From NCBI RefSeq assembly GCF_004361855.1, contig NZ_SNWQ01000012.1, forward strand, positions 62,001 to 126,000: 64,000 nucleotides of DNA, written 5' to 3'. A program made the position numbers and the translations under genes. Positions 60,632 through 64,000 of the stretch are shown here, piece after piece. Numbering within the stretch: the first letter of the stretch is position 1; each line of letters starts with the position of its first letter. The notes under the pieces were generated by a model. That model worked only from the letters and a program-made list of their open reading frames with translations. It made no database searches and was not told the origin of the DNA. This DNA comes from Kribbella caucasensis (GTDB lineage Bacteria > Actinomycetota > Actinomycetes > Propionibacteriales > Kribbellaceae).

Positions 60632-63178
60632 GTGCGTCGCCTGCTTCGAGTCATCATCGGGACCGGAATCGTGCTCGCCACCGTTCTTCTGGTGGTGGCC
60701 GGGACCGGGGTTTTCGTGGTCCGTCACTCGTTCCCGAGTTACGACGGGTCGATCGAGCTGCCCGGCCTCGAAGCGGACGTCGAGGTGGTCCGCGACGGCA
60801 ACGGCATCCCGCAGATCTACGCGGACAAGCCGTCCGATCTGTTCGCCGCGCAGGGCTATGTGCACGCGCAGGACCGGTTCTTCGAGATGGACTTCCGCCG
60901 GCACGTGACGTCCGGGCGACTGGCCGAGCTGTTCGGCAAGGACGCGCTCGAGACGGACAAGTTCGTCCGCACGCTCGGCTGGCGCAGGGTCGCCGAGAAG
61001 GAGCTGGGTCTGCTCAGCCCGGCCACCCGGCAGTACCTCGACGACTACGCGCGCGGTGTCAACGCGTACCTCGACACTCACGCCGGCTCCGGCCTCAGCC
61101 TCGAGTACGCCGTACTGTCGCTGCAGGCCGCGGTCGGTGGGGGAGACAGCGACTACCGTCCGGAGCCGTGGACGGCGGCCGACTCGCTGGCCTGGCTGAA
61201 GGCGATGGCGTGGGACCTCGGCGGCAACCTGGACGAGGAGATCACCCGGACCAAGCTGGCCGCCACGATCCCTGCGAAGACCGTCAACACCCTCTACCCG
61301 GCGTACCCGTACGACCGGAACGAGCCGATCCTCCCCGAAGGCTCGGTCGACGCGGAGGGCAGGTTCAGCACCACCGCGTCGGAGAGTGCGGCGCGCCGGG
61401 TGACGCTGTCGAAGGACCTGCTGAAGTCGCTCGACAGCGTCGACAAGGTGGCCAAGGGCCTGCCGCAGTTGCTCGGCCGCGGCGACGGCATCGGCTCGAA
61501 CTCGTGGGTCGTCTCCGGTGAGCACACCACTTCCGGCAAACCGCTGCTGGCGAACGACCCGCATCTGGGCGCGACCATGCCGGGGATCTGGAGCCAGGTC
61601 GGCCTGCACTGCAACAAGTTCAGCCCGCAGTGTCCGTTCGACGTGTCCGGGTTCAGCTTCTCCGGCCTGCCTGGCGTGGTGATCGGCCACAACAGCTCGA
61701 TCTCCTGGGGTTTCACCAACCTCGACCCCGACGTGATGGACCTGTACCTCGAGCGGCTGAGCGGCGAGGGCGTCCTCTACAACGGCAAGGTCGAGCCGCT
61801 GACCACCCGGACCGAGACGTTCAAGGTCGCCGGGCAGGAGCAGGACGAGAAGATCACCGTGCGGGAGACCCGGCACGGCCCGCTCATCTCGGACGTCGAC
61901 GACGATGCGCGCGAGGCGGGTGACCTCGCCGCGAAGGGCAAGAGCACCGAGCCGTACGGCGTCGCGTTGCGCTGGACCGCGCTCACCCCGGGCCGGACCG
62001 CGGACGCGATCTTCGCGATCAACAAGGCGCAGACCTGGTCGGCGTTCCGGACCGCGGCGACCTTGTTCGAGGTCCCGTCGCAGAACCTGGTGTACGCCGA
62101 TCGGGAGGGCCACATCGGTTACCAGGCGCCCGGCAAGATCCCGATCCGCCGGTCCGGCACGGGCGACTGGCCGGTGCCGGGCTGGGACCCGAAGTACGAG
62201 TGGGCCGGGTTCATCCCGTTCCAGGCGATGCCGACCGAGTTCGACCCGGCGGACGGGATCATCGTCACCGCGAACCAGGCCGTGGTGCCGAAGTCCTACA
62301 AGTACGACCTGACCAACGACTGGGACTACGGCTACCGGTCCCAGCAGATCCTCGACCGGATCCGCCGGGCCGGCAAACTCGACGTCGGCAAGATGTCGTC
62401 GATCCAGCTGGACACCAAGAACCTGAACGCCGAGAAGCTGGTCCCGTCTCTGCTCCGGATCGGGATCGACGACGACTTCGACAAGCAGGGCCAGGACGTG
62501 CTCCGCGGCTGGGACTTCACCGAGCCCGCCGACTCGGCCCCGGCGGCGTACTTCAACATCGTCTGGCGCAACCTGCTCGCGCTCACCTTCCACGACCAAC
62601 TGCCGGAATCGGCCTGGCCGGACGGCGGTTCGCGCTGGTTCGAGGTGATCCGCACCCTGCTGGACCAGCCGAACAGCTCCTGGTGGGACGACCTGCGCAC
62701 CCCGCAGCGGGAGAGCCGCGACGACATCCTGCGTGAGTCCCTGGTCGACGCGCGGGCCGAGATCACCACCAAGATGGCGCGCGAGCCGGACAACTGGCAG
62801 TGGGGCAGGCTGCACAAGCTGACCCTGACGAACCAGACCCTCGGCAAGTCCGGGATCGGCGCTGTGGACAGACTGTTCAACCGCGGCCCGTACGAGCTCG
62901 GCGGCGGCTCGTCGCTCGTCAACGCGACCGCCTGGGACGCGTCCCAGGGATACACCGTGACTGCGACCCCGTCGATGCGGATGGTGGTCGACCTGTCGGA
63001 CTTCGACAAGTCACGCTGGATCAACCTGACCGGCGTCTCCGGCCACGCGTTCAGCTCGAACTACACCGACCAGACCGACCTGTGGGTGAAGGGCGAGACC
63101 CTGCCCTGGGCGTTCAGCAAGGGCGCGGTCGAGGCGAAGCGCGAGCACACGCTCACGTTCACCAAACCGGAGCGGTGA
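60632..63178 (+). CDS. Penicillin acylase family N-terminal-nucleophile hydrolase
   Basis: A protein of 848 residues. An N-terminal membrane anchor (VIIGTGIVLATVLLVVAGTGVFVV) holds the enzyme outside. The alpha chain (DVEVVRDGNGIPQIYADKPSDLFAAQGYVHAQDRFFEMDFRR) is followed by the cleavage site GDGIGSNSWVV, where Ser289 would become the N-terminal nucleophile after self-processing, and LLANDPHLG. The family cuts amide bonds of acyl compounds such as beta-lactams or acyl-homoserine lactones. The true substrate is unknown. It is tail-to-tail with a beta-lactamase-fold gene, overlapping by 20 bases. Confidence 0.9.
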   Translation: MRRLLRVIIGTGIVLATVLLVVAGTGVFVVRHSFPSYDGSIELPGLEADVEVVRDGNGIPQIYADKPSDLFAAQGYVHAQDRFFEMDFRRHVTSGRLAELFGKDALETDKFVRTLGWRRVAEKELGLLSPATRQYLDDYARGVNAYLDTHAGSGLSLEYAVLSLQAAVGGGDSDYRPEPWTAADSLAWLKAMAWDLGGNLDEEITRTKLAATIPAKTVNTLYPAYPYDRNEPILPEGSVDAEGRFSTTASESAARRVTLSKDLLKSLDSVDKVAKGLPQLLGRGDGIGSNSWVVSGEHTTSGKPLLANDPHLGATMPGIWSQVGLHCNKFSPQCPFDVSGFSFSGLPGVVIGHNSSISWGFTNLDPDVMDLYLERLSGEGVLYNGKVEPLTTRTETFKVAGQEQDEKITVRETRHGPLISDVDDDAREAGDLAAKGKSTEPYGVALRWTALTPGRTADAIFAINKAQTWSAFRTAATLFEVPSQNLVYADREGHIGYQAPGKIPIRRSGTGDWPVPGWDPKYEWAGFIPFQAMPTEFDPADGIIVTANQAVVPKSYKYDLTNDWDYGYRSQQILDRIRRAGKLDVGKMSSIQLDTKNLNAEKLVPSLLRIGIDDDFDKQGQDVLRGWDFTEPADSAPAAYFNIVWRNLLALTFHDQLPESAWPDGGSRWFEVIRTLLDQPNSSWWDDLRTPQRESRDDILRESLVDARAEITTKMAREPDNWQWGRLHKLTLTNQTLGKSGIGAVDRLFNRGPYELGGGSSLVNATAWDASQGYTVTATPSMRMVVDLSDFDKSRWINLTGVSGHAFSSNYTDQTDLWVKGETLPWAFSKGAVEAKREHTLTFTKPER

Positions 63179-64000
63179 AGGCCTCGAAGAGGTCGCCCGG
63201 CCAGCTCCACAACGCGCGCTGGGTCAGCACGATCGAGATGGTCTGCTGCTCCGGCGCGTTCATCCACATGGTGCCGAGCCCGCCGGCCCAGCCGTAGCTG
63301 TCCGGGCTGATCCCCAGCCCGAAACCCCAGCCGGCGCCACCGAGGAGGCCTGCGGCCGCCTCCCGCTCAGCCGCGGTCAGGTAGTCGGTCGTCATCTGCC
63401 GCACCGCCGACGCCGACAGGATTCCGTTGCCTTCAGCAAGCAACATCCGGGCGAAGGCGAGGAAGTCGTCCGCGGTCGAGATCAGCCCGCCACCGGCGTC
63501 GGGGAACGCCGGCGCCGACGACCACTGGCTCTCCGCGGCCGAGTCGAACACCTCGTCACCCACGTACGCCGTCGTCAGCCGCGACGCATCCTTGACCGTG
63601 AACCCGGTCGACGTCATCCCCAGCGGCTCGAAGATCCGCGCCCGCAAGAACTCCTCCAACGGCATCCCGGACGCACGAGCAAGCAGTACGCCGAGCACGT
63701 CCGAGCCGGTCCCGTACAACCACCGTTCACCCGGCTGATACTGCAACGGCACCGTGCCGAGTCGCCGCATCCACTCGTCCGGCTCCAACGGTGTCCGTGG
63801 CTTCGGCGGGCCGAGCGTCCGCAGTTCCAGCTCCTCCTCCAGGGCCCGCAGACCCGAGTGGTCCGTCTCGCCGAACCCGAGCCGGAGCGTCAGCAGATCC
63901 CGCAACGTGATCGGCCGAGCCAACGGCACCGTGTCGTCCACGGGACTGTCCGGCTGCCGCAGTACCCGGGCTGAGGCCAGTTCCGGTAGCAACGGATCCA
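63159..64000 (-). CDS. Beta-lactamase (class C) family serine hydrolase, 5' part outside window
   Basis: The visible 280 residues belong to the middle and end of a class C beta-lactamase / DD-peptidase-like hydrolase: ITLRDLLTLRLGFGE, YQPGERWLYGTGSDVLGVLL (the Tyr region of the active site), PLGMTSTGF and LISTADDFLAFARMLLAEG. The SxxK nucleophile would be beyond 64000. Likely an esterase or peptidase rather than a resistance enzyme. Its end overlaps the penicillin acylase gene end by 20 bases. Confidence 0.88.
   Translation of the reverse strand, partial: DPLLPELASARVLRQPDSPVDDTVPLARPITLRDLLTLRLGFGETDHSGLRALEEELELRTLGPPKPRTPLEPDEWMRRLGTVPLQYQPGERWLYGTGSDVLGVLLARASGMPLEEFLRARIFEPLGMTSTGFTVKDASRLTTAYVGDEVFDSAAESQWSSAPAFPDAGGGLISTADDFLAFARMLLAEGNGILSASAVRQMTTDYLTAAEREAAAGLLGGAGWGFGLGISPDSYGWAGGLGTMWMNAPEQQTISIVLTQRALWSWPGDLFEAFTAPVW

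Noticed and set aside
60575..62815. A 746-codon open frame on the minus strand
   Set aside because: It lies wholly antisense to the penicillin acylase gene, is dominated by Arg/Val/Gly/Leu and has no recognisable domain; it is a GC-bias shadow.

Overview
The window is high-GC actinobacterial DNA with dense GC3-rich genes, many GTG starts and many genes with a TANNNT box 6-7 bases before the start codon (leaderless pattern). Gene content (DUF222-HNH nuclease, GtrA-fused glycosyltransferase, SigE-type sigma factor, FmdB-SAF-MscL run, DUF5937 regulator) fits Propionibacteriales, and Kribbella is my best guess; that genus call is inference from gene families and style, not from a marker gene.

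Region 1 (1-5.0 kb) is the most unusual part: a small partial protein translationally coupled to a sigma-70 factor, a TPR-CHAT caspase-like protease with intact His/Cys, and a divergent cytosolic subtilase with intact Asp/His/Ser. It looks like a protease-sigma signalling or conflict module. Region 2 (5.0-14.2 kb): a DUF2278 remnant between direct repeats, an esterase, a polyprenyl-phosphate sugar pair (GT39 + GT2-GtrA), DUF1761, hemerythrin. Region 3 (10.8-18.8 kb): a xylose/xylo-oligosaccharide regulon, LacI regulator and GH3 glycosidase divergent from an ABC importer and xylose isomerase, with a palindrome over the -10 box. Region 4 (18.8-25.5 kb): DUF2993, VOC, and an amino-acid ABC importer plus D-amino-acid-dehydrogenase-like flavoenzyme divergent from a CdaR regulator.

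Region 5 (25.6-33.6 kb): HNH nuclease, chloramphenicol-phosphotransferase-like kinase, small Cys/His protein, TetR + DUF2867, a YtrA-type GntR + ABC exporter, a membrane protein and an HD-domain protein. Region 6 (33.5-43.6 kb): a seven-gene oligopeptide ABC / CocE hydrolase / CapA operon in which most junctions overlap by 4-8 bases (a short gap follows the binding protein), divergent from a DUF5937 regulator. Region 7 (42.5-52.6 kb) is accessory in character: four genes carry an apparent single-base deletion, there are two secreted wall-type proteins, a two-component system with an ABC transporter sharing an 18-bp palindrome, and an inactive IS481-type element bounded by a 13-bp copy of the 3' end of tRNA-Arg(CCT). 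Region 8 (52.7-64 kb): streptogrisin-like protease, SigE sigma factor with a coupled membrane META protein, TAP-type hydrolase, lipoprotein, an internally deleted GNAT, MscL, SAF protein, FmdB zinc ribbon, penicillin acylase family protein and a beta-lactamase-fold hydrolase cut by the window edge.

I saw no rRNA, CRISPR array, phage structural gene, integrase or replication origin.
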